NCBI RefSeq assembly: GCF_014192055.1
Contig: NZ_JACHXM010000010.1
Coordinates: forward strand, 1-64,000
DNA length: 64,000 bases
DNA from: Halomonas organivorans
GTDB taxonomy: Bacteria > Pseudomonadota > Gammaproteobacteria > Pseudomonadales > Halomonadaceae
Direction: 5' to 3'
The position numbers and the translations under genes were made by a program. This document shows, in pieces, positions 33,749-43,315 of this stretch; the stretch's first letter is position 1; each line of letters begins with the position of its first letter. Below the pieces are notes generated by a model that was not told where the DNA came from, ran no database searches, and worked only from the letters and a program-made list of their open reading frames with translations.

Positions 33749-34516
33749 ATGTTCGACGCCCAGGCCGCGACCTTCGAGGTCAACGGCAAACGCCTGCTGT
33801 CTCCCATTGACCTGCGCTTCGAGGAAGGCCAGGTCCATGGCCTGATCGGCCACAACGGCTCGGGCAAGTCGACGCTGCTCAAGCTGCTGGCCCAGCAACA
33901 GCCCGCCAGCGGCGGCGAGATCCGCTTCGACGGCCGCCCCTTGAGCGACTGGGGCAATCGTGAGTTCGCCCGCCAGGTGGCCTACCTGCCCCAGCACCTG
34001 CCCAGCGCCGAGTCGCTGACCGGACGCGAGCTGATCGGGCTGGGGCGCTATCCCTGGCACGGCCTGCTGGGGCGCCATACCCGAGAAGATCGCGAGCAGG
34101 TCGAGCGCGCCATCGCCTTGACCCATACCGAGCCCTTCGCCGACCGGCTGGTGGACACCCTCTCCGGCGGCGAGCGCCAGCGCGTCTGGCTAGCCATGCT
34201 GCTGGCCCAGGGCAGCCGTTTCCTGCTGCTCGACGAGCCGCTGGCGGCGCTGGACATCGCCCATCAGGTCGAGGTGCTGGCCCTGACGCGCCGACTGTCC
34301 CAGGAGCTCGGCCTCGGCGTGATCATCGTGCTCCACGACATCAACATGGCCTCGCGCTACTGCGACCGCCTGGTGGCGCTGCACGGCGGCCGGCTGCTGG
34401 CCCAGGGCACCCCGCCCGAGCTGATGACCGGCGATACCCTCGAGGCCATCTACGGCATCCCCATGCACGTGATGCGCCACCCCATCGGCGAGCACCGGGT
34501 CGCCATCGCCCACTAG
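33749..34516 (+). CDS. fhuC: Ferric-hydroxamate ABC importer ATPase FhuC
   Basis: The 255-residue FecE/FhuC-type ATPase has Walker [17 protein letters not shown], the signature LSGGERQRVW, Walker B FLLLDEPLAALDIAHQ and the H-loop IIVLHDINMASRYC. It powers uptake of ferric hydroxamates through FhuB with FhuD as binding protein, all encoded next in the order C-D-B. FhuD begins 18 bp after the stop. This contrasts with the second ATPase at 62565, which belongs to the NIS siderophore locus. Confidence 0.92.
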   Translation: MFDAQAATFEVNGKRLLSPIDLRFEEGQVHGLIGHNGSGKSTLLKLLAQQQPASGGEIRFDGRPLSDWGNREFARQVAYLPQHLPSAESLTGRELIGLGRYPWHGLLGRHTREDREQVERAIALTHTEPFADRLVDTLSGGERQRVWLAMLLAQGSRFLLLDEPLAALDIAHQVEVLALTRRLSQELGLGVIIVLHDINMASRYCDRLVALHGGRLLAQGTPPELMTGDTLEAIYGIPMHVMRHPIGEHRVAIAH

Positions 34517-34534
34517 TCGCGCCCTCAATCGATC

Positions 34535-35452
34535 ATGGAGCCTATCGTGTCTGCCCTTCGCCGCCCTCTTCGGCGCCGCGTCGCACGGCCGTTCGTCGCC
34601 GTGCTGGCCCTGTTCTTCGCGGCCCTGGCCCTGCTCTGCGCGTCCCCGGCCATGGCCGCCCAGCCACGCCTGGCCACCCTCGACTGGACGGTGGCCGAGA
34701 CCCTGGTCGCTCTCGGCACGCCGCCCGCGGCGGTCGCCCAGGTCGACGCCTATCGCGCCTGGGTGAAGGCGCCGACCCTGCCCGACTCGGTCACCGACCT
34801 GGGGCTGCGCACCCAGCCCAACCTCGAGCTGCTGGCCAGCCTGGCGCCCTCGCGCATCCTGATCTCGCCGATGTTCGCCAACCTCACCCCGCGCCTCGAG
34901 CGTATTGCCCCGGTGGACAACCTGTCGCTCTATAGCCCCGGCCGCGACACCTGGACGGAGATGCGCGAGCTGACCCGCCGGGTCGCCGATATCGTCGAAC
35001 GCCCCGAGGCGGCCACGCGGCTGATCGAAACCACCGAGTCACGCCTGGCGACCCTCGGCGAGCGGCTCGACGAGGGCACTCCGCCCCTGCTGGTCGTGCA
35101 ATTCATGGACGCGCGGCACGTGCGGGTATTTGGCGACAACGGCCTCTACCAGGCGGTACTCGACCGGTTGGGCATCACCAACGCCTGGAGCGGCACCACC
35201 AACGCCTGGGGCTTTGCGCTGGTGCCCATCGAGGCGCTGATCGGCCTCGACGCCCGGCTGGTGGTGGTCGAACCCTATCCGGCGGGTGTTCGTACGCCCC
35301 TGGCCGACAGCGGCCTGTGGCAGCGGCTGGTCGCCGAGAGCCGCGGTGCGCCCCTCACCCTGGCGCCGGTATGGAGCTTCGGCGCCCTGCCCTCGGCGCA
35401 GCGCTTCGCCGAACTGCTGGTCGCAGCACTGGAGAACGACGATGCCCGCTGA
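34535..35452 (+). CDS. fhuD: Periplasmic ferric-hydroxamate-binding protein FhuD
   Basis: The 305-residue protein has an N-terminal signal ([19 protein letters not shown]), and the mature part starts with the class III binding-protein layout: [38 protein letters not shown] and the linking helix. It delivers ferric siderophore to FhuB. Its stop overlaps the fhuB start by 11 bp. Hydroxamate preference is inferred from the operon rather than from binding residues. Confidence 0.9.
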   Translation: MEPIVSALRRPLRRRVARPFVAVLALFFAALALLCASPAMAAQPRLATLDWTVAETLVALGTPPAAVAQVDAYRAWVKAPTLPDSVTDLGLRTQPNLELLASLAPSRILISPMFANLTPRLERIAPVDNLSLYSPGRDTWTEMRELTRRVADIVERPEAATRLIETTESRLATLGERLDEGTPPLLVVQFMDARHVRVFGDNGLYQAVLDRLGITNAWSGTTNAWGFALVPIEALIGLDARLVVVEPYPAGVRTPLADSGLWQRLVAESRGAPLTLAPVWSFGALPSAQRFAELLVAALENDDAR

Positions 35453-37448
35453 CACGCTCCCCCACCCTTCTTCCGCGCCGCGCCGACTGACGCCGGGCCG
35501 CGCCTGCCTGCTGCTCGGCCTGATGCTGACAGCACTGGCGCTCGCCCACCTGCATGCCGGCCCAGGCCTGGCGGAGGGCCTGACCGCGCTGCTCGCGGCC
35601 CCCGGTTCGGCCGCCGACACTCTGGTGCTGCATTTCGCCTGGTGGCCACGCCTGGCCATGGCGCTGCTGGCCGGGGGCGGCCTGGCGCTGGCCGGGGTGC
35701 TGATGCAGCAGGTGCTGCGCAACCCGCTGGCGGCGCCCACTACCCTGGGCGTGGCCAGCGGGGCCAACCTGGGGCTGATGGCTGCCAGCCTTGCGGCGCC
35801 GGGCCTGCTGGCGCTGGGTCGCGAGTGGGTGGCCCTGGCCGGCGGTGGCCTGGCCATGGGGCTGGTGTTCCTGCTTGCCTGGCGGCGCGGGCTGTCGCCG
35901 GTGGTGGTGGTGCTCAGCGGGCTGGTGGTCAATCTCTACCTCGGCGCGCTGGCCATGGTGCTGCTGCTCTTCCACCAGGAAGCGCTCAAGGGCCTGCTGA
36001 TCTGGGGCGCCGGCTCGCTGGCCCAGAACGGCTGGCAGGATGCCGCCTTCCTGGCCCCGCGCCTGGCACTGGGTGCCCTGCTCGCTACCTGGCTGCTGCG
36101 CCCGCTGAGAGTGCTGGAACTGGATGAAGCAGGCGCGAAGAGCCTCGGCGTATCGCTCAAGTGGCTGCGCCTGGGCGGGCTCGGCCTGGCGGTGTTCCTG
36201 ACCGGCTGCGTGGTCAGCGTGGTCGGCATCATCGGCTTCATCGGCCTGGCGGCGCCCAACATCGTGCGCCTGGCCGGCGCCCGCCGGCTGGGAGCGCGGC
36301 TGGTCTGGTCGACCCTGCTCGGCGCCCTGCTGCTGGCGACCACCGACCAACTGCTGCAGCGCTACGCCGGCATCCTGCCGACGCTGATCCCCACCGGCGC
36401 CACCACCGCCGCCCTGGGGGCGCCGCTGCTGCTGTGGCTGATCCCCCGCCTGCGCCTCGGCGGCGAGTCGCCCCCCCGCGAGGCCCATGCCGTCGGCACC
36501 CGGCATCCGGCGCCCCGGCGGCTGGCCGCCGGGCTGGCCATCGCCCTGCTCGGCGTGGCGGTGATCGCCGCCCTGGCCGGCCAGGGCGGTGACGGCTGGC
36601 AGTGGGCATCTCCCGCCAATGGCGAGCTGCTGCAGTGGCGGCTGCCGCGCCTGCTGGCCGCCGCCGGCTGCGGCGTGATGCTGGCCATTGCCGGCACCCT
36701 GATCCAGCGACTGACCGCCAACCCCATGGCCAGCCCCGAGGTGCTCGGCATCAGCGGCGGCAGCGCCATCGCCCTGATGGGCGCGATCTTCCTGCTGCCC
36801 GCCCCCGGCAACCTGACCCTGGTCGGCGTCGGCACCCTGGGCGCCCTGACGGCGCTGGCGGTGCTGGTGCTGGTCAACCGCAAGAGCGGCTTCCAGCCGG
36901 CGCGCCTGCTGCTCACCGGGGTGGCGATCACCGCGCTGTTCGAGGCGATCAAGGCCGTGGTGCTGGCCGGCGGCGACCCGCGCGGCCAGCAGATCATCGC
37001 CTGGCTGTCCGGCTCTACCTACTACGTCGACGCCACCAGCGCGGGAGTCGTGGCCGCCGCAGCCCTGCTGCTGACGATGGCCGCCGCGCCGCTCGCCCGC
37101 TGGCTGGATATCCTGCCGCTGGGCGGCGCTACCGCCGCCGCCCTGGGCATTCACCTGCGCCGGGCGCGGCTCGCCCTGCTGCTGCTGGTGGCCCTGCTCA
37201 CCGCCGCCGCAACCCTGGTGGTGGGGCCGCTGTCGTTCGTCGGCCTGTTGGCGCCCCACATGGCCCGGCTGCTGGGGTTCGCCCGCGCCCGTGCGCATCT
37301 CGCCGGCGCGGCATTGGTCGGCGCCCTGCTGATGGTGCTGGCCGACTGGCTGGGCCGGCAGCTGCTGTTCCCCCAGGAGATTCCCGCCGGCCTGGTCGCC
37401 TCGCTGCTCGGCGGCGCCTACTTCATGTGGGGGCTGAGACGACTATGA
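35442..37448 (+). CDS. fhuB: Fused ferric-hydroxamate permease FhuB
   Basis: This 668-residue protein consists of two FecCD-like permeases in tandem, as in E. coli FhuB: each half has about ten membrane segments and the coupling motif, [12 protein letters not shown] in the first and [12 protein letters not shown] in the second. The start is the ATG at 35442 inside the end of fhuD; longer frames are shadows. The stop overlaps the start of the next gene (ATGA), so the downstream DUF1007 gene is translationally coupled. Confidence 0.93.
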   Translation: MPADTLPHPSSAPRRLTPGRACLLLGLMLTALALAHLHAGPGLAEGLTALLAAPGSAADTLVLHFAWWPRLAMALLAGGGLALAGVLMQQVLRNPLAAPTTLGVASGANLGLMAASLAAPGLLALGREWVALAGGGLAMGLVFLLAWRRGLSPVVVVLSGLVVNLYLGALAMVLLLFHQEALKGLLIWGAGSLAQNGWQDAAFLAPRLALGALLATWLLRPLRVLELDEAGAKSLGVSLKWLRLGGLGLAVFLTGCVVSVVGIIGFIGLAAPNIVRLAGARRLGARLVWSTLLGALLLATTDQLLQRYAGILPTLIPTGATTAALGAPLLLWLIPRLRLGGESPPREAHAVGTRHPAPRRLAAGLAIALLGVAVIAALAGQGGDGWQWASPANGELLQWRLPRLLAAAGCGVMLAIAGTLIQRLTANPMASPEVLGISGGSAIALMGAIFLLPAPGNLTLVGVGTLGALTALAVLVLVNRKSGFQPARLLLTGVAITALFEAIKAVVLAGGDPRGQQIIAWLSGSTYYVDATSAGVVAAAALLLTMAAAPLARWLDILPLGGATAAALGIHLRRARLALLLLVALLTAAATLVVGPLSFVGLLAPHMARLLGFARARAHLAGAALVGALLMVLADWLGRQLLFPQEIPAGLVASLLGGAYFMWGLRRL

Positions 37449-38125
37449 GCGCTGCGCACTCGGTCGCCCGGCGCCCTGCCGGCCTGGGCCTCGCCACCCT
37501 GCTGCTGTCGCTGTGGCCGCTGCTGGCCGCGGCCCATCCCCACGGCTGGGTGGACGTCTCGGTCCGGGTCATGACGGATGAACAGGGACGAGCCGAGGCG
37601 CTGGAACAACGCTGGCGCCTCGACCCGTTCTACAGCCAGCTGCTGCTGGAGGAGCTGCGCGCCGCCAAGGGCGAGGCCTCGATGGAGGCACGCCTCGACC
37701 GGCTCGGCGTGGAGATCCGCCATAACCTCGCGCCCAAGCACTACTTCACCCACGTGACCCGGGACGGCCGGCCGGTCGCGCTCGGCGAGGTCGACGACAT
37801 CACCACCCTGGCCCGCGATGGCCGCGTCGAGCTGATGTTCCGGCTGCCGCTGGCCACGCCCCAGCCCCTGGACGGGGCGCCGATGCGCTATCGCATCTAT
37901 GACCCGACCTACTATCTCGAGGTCGTGCACGAGGCGGACAACGAAATACCCAGGCCGGACGCGCTGCGCGTCGCCGGCGCCGACTGCACCACCCGCATCC
38001 TGGCCGCCGATCCCGATCCGGCGAAGGTCGCCGAGGCGGCGAGCCTCGACCGCGGCGAACAGGCGGAGGAAGGACTGGGACGCTTCTTCGCCGAAACGGG
38101 AGAAGTGCAATGCAGCCCTCGCTGA
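37445..38125 (+). CDS. DUF1007 exported protein, coupled to FhuB and NicO
   Basis: The 226-residue protein has a signal peptide ending near [15 protein letters not shown], the HPHxW start typical of DUF1007. The family is a periplasmic protein usually encoded beside NicO/RcnA-type nickel-cobalt permeases, as here, and may bind metal through the N-terminal histidines. It overlaps fhuB by 4 bp and the NicO gene by 16 bp. Placement inside a fhuCDB transcription unit is unusual and suggests control of metal traffic under iron starvation. Confidence 0.85.
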   Translation: MSAAHSVARRPAGLGLATLLLSLWPLLAAAHPHGWVDVSVRVMTDEQGRAEALEQRWRLDPFYSQLLLEELRAAKGEASMEARLDRLGVEIRHNLAPKHYFTHVTRDGRPVALGEVDDITTLARDGRVELMFRLPLATPQPLDGAPMRYRIYDPTYYLEVVHEADNEIPRPDALRVAGADCTTRILAADPDPAKVAEAASLDRGEQAEEGLGRFFAETGEVQCSPR

Positions 38126-39099
38126 AGCGCATGACATCTGCGCGGCGCTGGCCCAGGCTGGTCGGGCTCGGCGCGCTGACCCTGGCGGTGCTGGCCAGCG
38201 CCTGGTACGTCGCCGGCCAGGGCCTCGGCCTGGAGCTGGTCGCCTGGCAGCGGGACCTGCATCGCGCCCTGACCGAGGCGATCACCCGTCTCAGCGACGC
38301 CCCGGGCACGACCGCCTGGCTGAGCCTGCTGGGCCTGAGCTTCGGCTACGGGGTCTTCCATGCCGCCGGCCCCGGCCACGGCAAGGCGGTGCTCAGCACC
38401 TACCTGCTCAGCCAGGGCGGGGCGCTGCGCCGGGCGCTGCTGCTGTCCTGCCTGGCCTCGCTGCTGCAGGCGCTGGTGGCCATCGGCCTGGTCACGGTGC
38501 TGGTCCACGGCCTGGGCTGGCTGACGCGCCAGGCCATGGGCTCGGTGACCTGGCTCGAGCAGGCCAGCTACCTGCTCGTCGCCCTGCTGGGGGGCTGGCT
38601 GTGCTGGCGGGCGCTGGCCGGGCACGGCCACGCTCACCGGGCCGACGCCCATGCTCACGACCATGACCATGACGCACACGAGTGTGACTGCGCCCATCAC
38701 CTGACGCCCGACCAGGCAAAGGACTGGCGCGGCGCCCTGGCCGTGGTGGTCTCGATCGGCATGCGCCCCTGCAGCGGCAGCGTGCTGCTGGTCGGCGCCG
38801 CCTCCCTGCTCGGGCACTACTGGAGCGGCGTGCTGGCGGTGCTGGCCATGGCCGCGGGCACGGCCCTGACGGTCTCGGCGCTGGCACTTGCCAGCGTGAT
38901 GGCCCGGGACTGGGCCGAGCGCCGCCTCGCGCGCTCGACGCTCGGCTCGAACGTCGAGCGCTGCCTGCGCGCGGCCGGCTTCGCGGGCGGTGCCATCATC
39001 CTGATGCTGGGGCTGTCGCTGTTCGTGGCCGGCGGGCAGGCCCCCGCGGACCTGCCGCTGCTCGACCCAGCCCCCACGACCTCGCCCTTCGGCGGCTAG
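38110..39099 (+). CDS. NicO/RcnA-family metal permease with His-rich loop
   Basis: The 329-residue membrane protein has about seven helices, the conserved FHAAGPGHGKAVLSTYL segment and SIGMRPCSGSVLL, both typical of the NicO family. Between them a loop is very rich in His and Asp (HAHDHDHDAHE). Relatives transport nickel or cobalt, several as exporters. It is the last gene of the fhuCDB-DUF1007 operon, followed by a bidirectional hairpin. Exclusion of a competing metal during siderophore use is a possible role. Confidence 0.85.
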   Translation: MQPSLKRMTSARRWPRLVGLGALTLAVLASAWYVAGQGLGLELVAWQRDLHRALTEAITRLSDAPGTTAWLSLLGLSFGYGVFHAAGPGHGKAVLSTYLLSQGGALRRALLLSCLASLLQALVAIGLVTVLVHGLGWLTRQAMGSVTWLEQASYLLVALLGGWLCWRALAGHGHAHRADAHAHDHDHDAHECDCAHHLTPDQAKDWRGALAVVVSIGMRPCSGSVLLVGAASLLGHYWSGVLAVLAMAAGTALTVSALALASVMARDWAERRLARSTLGSNVERCLRAAGFAGGAIILMLGLSLFVAGGQAPADLPLLDPAPTTSPFGG

Positions 39100-39146
39100 C
39101 CGGCCGCACGGCCACTCCCGCGCCTGGGACGCCTGGCCCAAACGAC

Positions 39147-39172
39147 CGCGCCCGGCCAGTGGGCCGGGCGCG
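39147..39172. terminator. Bidirectional terminator hairpin
   Basis: CGCGCCCGGCC-AGTG-GGCCGGGCGCG, a perfect 11-bp stem, lies between the converging NicO and TonB receptor genes. Confidence 0.65.
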
Positions 39173-39195
39173 GGAGGCTCGATGAGCGGAGCCGC

Positions 39196-41262
39196 TCAGA
39201 AACGGTAGCTGAGGCTACCGATCACGCTGCGCGATTCACCGTAGTAGCACCAGTAGTCGCAGCTGGCGATGTACTCCTTGTCCGTCAGGTTGTTGACGTT
39301 GACCTGGGCCCGCCAGCTGCCGGCGAAGTCGTAGCGGGCCATGGCGTCGACCAGGGTGTACTCCGGCACCGAGACATCGCCGTAGACGCTGCCGCCGACG
39401 TAGCGCACGCCGCCTCCCAGCTTGAGCCCTTGCAAGGCGCCTTCCTGAAAGGCGTAATCCAGCCAGGTCGAGGCCTGGTGACGCGGAATCAGGCTCTTGC
39501 GCTGGTCGTCTTCATCTTCAGCGTCGGTGTAGGTATAGGCGGCGGTGAGCTGCAGCTGGTCGGTGAGATAGCCGACGCCTTCCAGCTCGAACCCTCGAGA
39601 GGTCTGCTTGCCGCTCTGCTCCTGACGGCCGCCATCGGGCGAGGTGACCAGGCTGTTGCGCTGCTCGAGGTCGAAGACCGCCGCGGTGACGTAGCCATCC
39701 CACCCCGGGGGCGCCACCTTGATCCCGGCCTCCCACTGCTCGCCCTCGAGCGGCTCGTAGAGACGACCGTCGTCGTCGACGCTGGCCTGCGGTTCGAAGG
39801 ACTCGGTATAGCTCAGATAGGGATTGATGCCGTTGGCGCCGAGATACATCACGCCGCCGGACCAGGAGACCTGGTCGTCGTCGGCGCGCTGCGTGGTTCC
39901 GGCGGTGCGATCGACGTTATCGGTCTGTGCCTGGTCATAGCGCACGCTGCCGAGCAGCACCCAGCGGTCGTCGATTCGCAGCTGGTCCTGCACGTAGAGG
40001 CCGGTCTGTTGCTTGTCGATCTTGCGATCGGTCAACTGATCCTCGGACACCGGGGTAAAATTGCCGTACTGGGGATCGAAGATGTCGATGGGCGAGCCGA
40101 AGGGATAGGGATCGGCTTCCTTGCCCTCGAGGCCCAGGTCCTGATACCCGACGCCGAGCAGCAAGGTGTTCTCCGTGCGATCGGTATACCAGTTGCCGAT
40201 CAGGCGGTTGTCCATCGTCCAGCTGTCGATCTCGCCATCGCGGTAGACCAGGCCGCGGCCGGCGGTGCGCTCGTCGAGCTGGGCCAGCACATAGGTGCTG
40301 CGCAGCGCCAGGTCCATGTGGCTGTAGCGCAGGTTCTGCTCGAAGCGCCAGGTATCGTCGAGACGATGGCGCAGCTCATAGCCGATCGACGCCTGGGTAC
40401 GCTCGTTCTTGTCGTAGTCCGGCTCGCCGTAGCTGGTCTGCGGATCGACCTTGCCGAACGGGGTGTCCTGAACGGTGCCGTAGAGCAGCTTGAAGGGATT
40501 GGTCGGTACCCCGTCATCCTTCTGCACGCTGGCCAGGAAGGTCACGCTGGTATCGTCGCTGAGATCCACCGCCAGGCTCGGTGCGAAGTAGTAGCGCTCG
40601 TTGTCGGTGTGGTCGAGATCGCCGTCGCGCTCCTTGTAGAGCCCCACCAGACGATAGCGCACGTCGCCGCTCTCGGTCGCAGGCCCCGAGGTATCGAAGG
40701 CGAACTGGCGATGGTCGCGATTGCCGAACTGAAGCTCGATCTCGCCCTGGCGCTCGGCGGTGGGTCGCTTGCTGACGGCGTTGATCAGGCCACCCGCCGG
40801 CGCCTCGCCGTAGAGGATCGATGACGGCCCCTTGAAGACGTCGACGCTTTGCAGGCCATAGGGCTCGGGCAGCCACTGGTAGTAGCCGGTCCGATAAATG
40901 CGCAAGCCATCCTGATAGGTGGACTGGTCGAAGCCCCTCACCTTGAACCAGTCGGTATCGTTATCCGCCCCGTAATGGCCGGAGAGCACGCCGGCCCGGT
41001 AGCGGAATGTCTCGTCGAGGCGCTGGACGTTGCGTTCGTCGAGCTCTTCCCGCTCGACCGTCGAGACCGGGCGCGGCGTCTCCACCAGCGGGGTGGCCAC
41101 CTTCAGGGCGGTGGCACTGACGACCAGGGTGTCGGACGCCATCTCGGCGGCGTCGTCCTGGGCCAGCGCCAGGGAGGACGCGCCGACCAGGGAGAGGCCC
41201 AGGCCATAGCGGACGGCAGCGGTCAGGGGAGACAACCGCCACGGGCGGGATGATGCACGCAT
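39196..41262 (-). CDS. TonB-dependent siderophore receptor (third)
   Basis: This 688-residue receptor has a signal peptide ending near SLALA-QDDA, the TonB box DTLVVSATALK, a plug (SILYGEAPAGGLINAVSKRP) and a barrel ending VIGSLSYRF. The Cys pair in ASCDYWCYYGESRS places it with the FhuA/FhuE-like group and near the 29477 receptor. A Fur-like box stands about 70 bp upstream. It lies between the fhu operon and a peptide-type ABC exporter; the substrate is not predictable from sequence alone. Confidence 0.9.
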   Translation of the reverse strand: MRASSRPWRLSPLTAAVRYGLGLSLVGASSLALAQDDAAEMASDTLVVSATALKVATPLVETPRPVSTVEREELDERNVQRLDETFRYRAGVLSGHYGADNDTDWFKVRGFDQSTYQDGLRIYRTGYYQWLPEPYGLQSVDVFKGPSSILYGEAPAGGLINAVSKRPTAERQGEIELQFGNRDHRQFAFDTSGPATESGDVRYRLVGLYKERDGDLDHTDNERYYFAPSLAVDLSDDTSVTFLASVQKDDGVPTNPFKLLYGTVQDTPFGKVDPQTSYGEPDYDKNERTQASIGYELRHRLDDTWRFEQNLRYSHMDLALRSTYVLAQLDERTAGRGLVYRDGEIDSWTMDNRLIGNWYTDRTENTLLLGVGYQDLGLEGKEADPYPFGSPIDIFDPQYGNFTPVSEDQLTDRKIDKQQTGLYVQDQLRIDDRWVLLGSVRYDQAQTDNVDRTAGTTQRADDDQVSWSGGVMYLGANGINPYLSYTESFEPQASVDDDGRLYEPLEGEQWEAGIKVAPPGWDGYVTAAVFDLEQRNSLVTSPDGGRQEQSGKQTSRGFELEGVGYLTDQLQLTAAYTYTDAEDEDDQRKSLIPRHQASTWLDYAFQEGALQGLKLGGGVRYVGGSVYGDVSVPEYTLVDAMARYDFAGSWRAQVNVNNLTDKEYIASCDYWCYYGESRSVIGSLSYRF

Positions 41263-41333
41263 GTTGTATGCCTCGGAGAACAGGGAGCAAGGGAGAGCCA
41301 GTACGGAACGATATGTTCGACATTAGCGATCTT

Positions 41334-41352
41334 GTGGATGATAATCGCTTTT
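41334..41352. promoter_or_regulatory. Fur-like box upstream of the third TonB receptor
   Basis: GTGGATGATAATCGCTTTT contains a perfect GATAATC core and fits the Fur consensus at about 12 of 19 positions. Confidence 0.55.
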
Positions 41353-41424
41353 ATTTAGATAGGCAATTCCCTTCCCGCCCCGCCACCCGCTGGCATCACG
41401 AACGCGCTCCCCCTTGCGCCATCC

Positions 41425-43095
41425 TCAAGGCGTCGCTTCGTCCAGCCGTGCCACGGCATCGCGGCTGACCCGCTCTCGCTGCCGCCCTGTCAGCTCGCTC
41501 AGCCGTCCATCGCGCATCTCCAGCAGGCGGTCGGCACGGTCGAAGTAATGATCATCGTGGCTAATGGCCAGCACCGTCTTGCCCATGTCCCTGAGCCGCG
41601 GCAACAGCTCATGGTAGAAGACCCGTCGGAACTGCGGGTCCTGGTCGGCGGCCCACTCGTCGAGCAGCAGGATATCGCGCTGCTCGGCAACGGCCATCAG
41701 CAGCGCCAGGCGCTTGCGCTGCCCCTGGGAGAGCTCCGGGTTGGTCACGCGCTGGCCCTCGAACGCCAGCTTGTCACGCATCGCCAGGTACTCGAGCCAC
41801 GCCTCGACCAGCGCCGGATCGGGCGTCGCGCCCTCGGGGCCGACCAGGTCCGTGAACTGGTGGAAGTCGGTGAACACCGCGGAGAACCGCTGGCGATACG
41901 CCGCTCGGTTGGCCTCGTGCATCGGCTCGCCGTCCAGCAGCAGCTCCCCCGCCTCGGGGCGATACAGGCCGGTCAGCAGCTTCGCCAGGGTCGACTTGCC
42001 GCTGCCGTTGCCGCCGATCAGGAACACCAGCTCGCCGCGACGCAGGGTCAGGTCCAGGGGGCCGACCCGAAAGCCCGGCGCCCCATTGTCGCCGGCATAG
42101 CGGAAGCTCACGCCGCGCAGGCTCAGGGTCTGCCAGTCGCCCGCCGGGACCTCGGCCACCGCAAAGTCCGTCTGCGGCTCGGCCAGCTCCAGCGCGGCGA
42201 TCTTGTCGAAGGCCACCTGAGCGCTCAGCAGCGTCGGCAGGGCCCCTACCGCCTGGATCAAGGGCGTACGCAGGAACAGCAGGGTCAGCGAATAGGTGGC
42301 CGCCACCGAGGTGCTGGCCCAGCCCAGCCCGTTGGCCAGGTAGAACACCACGCCGATGGCACCCAGCATCATGATGTTCGACCAGTTGACGGCGCTCAGG
42401 TGGTAGGTGTCGGCGCGAATGATGTGGCCCCGATAGTCGCGGGCATCCGGCTCGTAGCGCTCCCGGTAGAGGCGCCGCGCCCGCCCGCGGTTGAGCGCCA
42501 GCTCCTTGCGGCCGTGGATGACCGCCTCGTAGTCGCGGTAGAGCCGATCCTCGCTCTCGCGCACCTGCGCCAGATGCCGGTAGACCCGCGCCACCAGCCA
42601 GGAGCCGCCGGCGATGGTGACCGCCAGCCACAGCGCCGTCACCGCCAGCAATCCGGGCGACAACCAGCCCAGGTACAGCGCCGACCCGGCGGTCAGCACC
42701 ACGCCCTGCACCAGCTCGGGCAATCGCACGAAGGCGATGGTGATGTTGCGCACGTCGCTCGACAGGCTGGCCAGCAGCTCGGCGCTGCCCAGCCGTTCCA
42801 GCCGCTCCACATCGGTATCCAGGATCTGCTTGACCAGGCGACCGCGCAGGCCATAGACGAAATGGTGCCCCAGTGAGGTCAGCGCCAGCTGGGCGGCCAG
42901 GGTGACCACCAGCAGCGCGACGATCACGCCGAGGAAGGCCGGCAGCACGCCCGCCGGATCACCGACCGTCTCGATCAGCCGCTGGTTGATGAAGGCGATG
43001 GCGCCGATGCCGAGCCCGGCGCTGGCCAGGCTGAGCAGCATGACGGCCAGGAAGGGCCAGCGATAGTGGCGAAAGACGACGCGCAACAGCTCCAC
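41425..43095 (-). CDS. Cyclic-peptide-type ABC exporter (SyrD/PvdE-like)
   Basis: The 556-residue half-transporter has six membrane helices in residues 1-310, then an ATPase with GGNGSGKST, the atypical signature [10 protein letters not shown] and [13 protein letters not shown]. LSxGQ with DEWAADQDP is the hallmark of the SyrD/PvdE group, which exports peptide siderophores or their precursors. I chose GTG 43095 because AAGGAT precedes it; an ATG at 43131 lacks a ribosome site. No peptide synthetase gene is in the window. It is divergent from the receptor at 43316. Confidence 0.85.
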   Translation of the reverse strand: MELLRVVFRHYRWPFLAVMLLSLASAGLGIGAIAFINQRLIETVGDPAGVLPAFLGVIVALLVVTLAAQLALTSLGHHFVYGLRGRLVKQILDTDVERLERLGSAELLASLSSDVRNITIAFVRLPELVQGVVLTAGSALYLGWLSPGLLAVTALWLAVTIAGGSWLVARVYRHLAQVRESEDRLYRDYEAVIHGRKELALNRGRARRLYRERYEPDARDYRGHIIRADTYHLSAVNWSNIMMLGAIGVVFYLANGLGWASTSVAATYSLTLLFLRTPLIQAVGALPTLLSAQVAFDKIAALELAEPQTDFAVAEVPAGDWQTLSLRGVSFRYAGDNGAPGFRVGPLDLTLRRGELVFLIGGNGSGKSTLAKLLTGLYRPEAGELLLDGEPMHEANRAAYRQRFSAVFTDFHQFTDLVGPEGATPDPALVEAWLEYLAMRDKLAFEGQRVTNPELSQGQRKRLALLMAVAEQRDILLLDEWAADQDPQFRRVFYHELLPRLRDMGKTVLAISHDDHYFDRADRLLEMRDGRLSELTGRQRERVSRDAVARLDEATP

Positions 43096-43220
43096 GATGA
43101 ATCCTTGTCCCAGGTCGAAAGGCGGGGGCATTGTGCGCCGCTGGGCACTCACGTCAAGGCGCCAGCACCCGAGACCTGGACCACCCGCCATGGTCTTGCG
43201 GCTGCATTGCAGCCGCAAAT

Positions 43221-43239
43221 GAAAAACGTTATCGTTCGC
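43221..43239. promoter_or_regulatory. Possible Fur-like box upstream of the fourth TonB receptor
   Basis: GAAAAACGTTATCGTTCGC matches the Fur consensus at about 11 of 19 positions, 77 bp before the receptor start in the spacer shared with the SyrD-like exporter. Confidence 0.4.
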
Positions 43240-43315
43240 TTCGTATTTTACCGACACAGCGTCGATCAACAACAAAAAACGCATATATCGAATCGAACAA
43301 GGGACATTCCTCACC

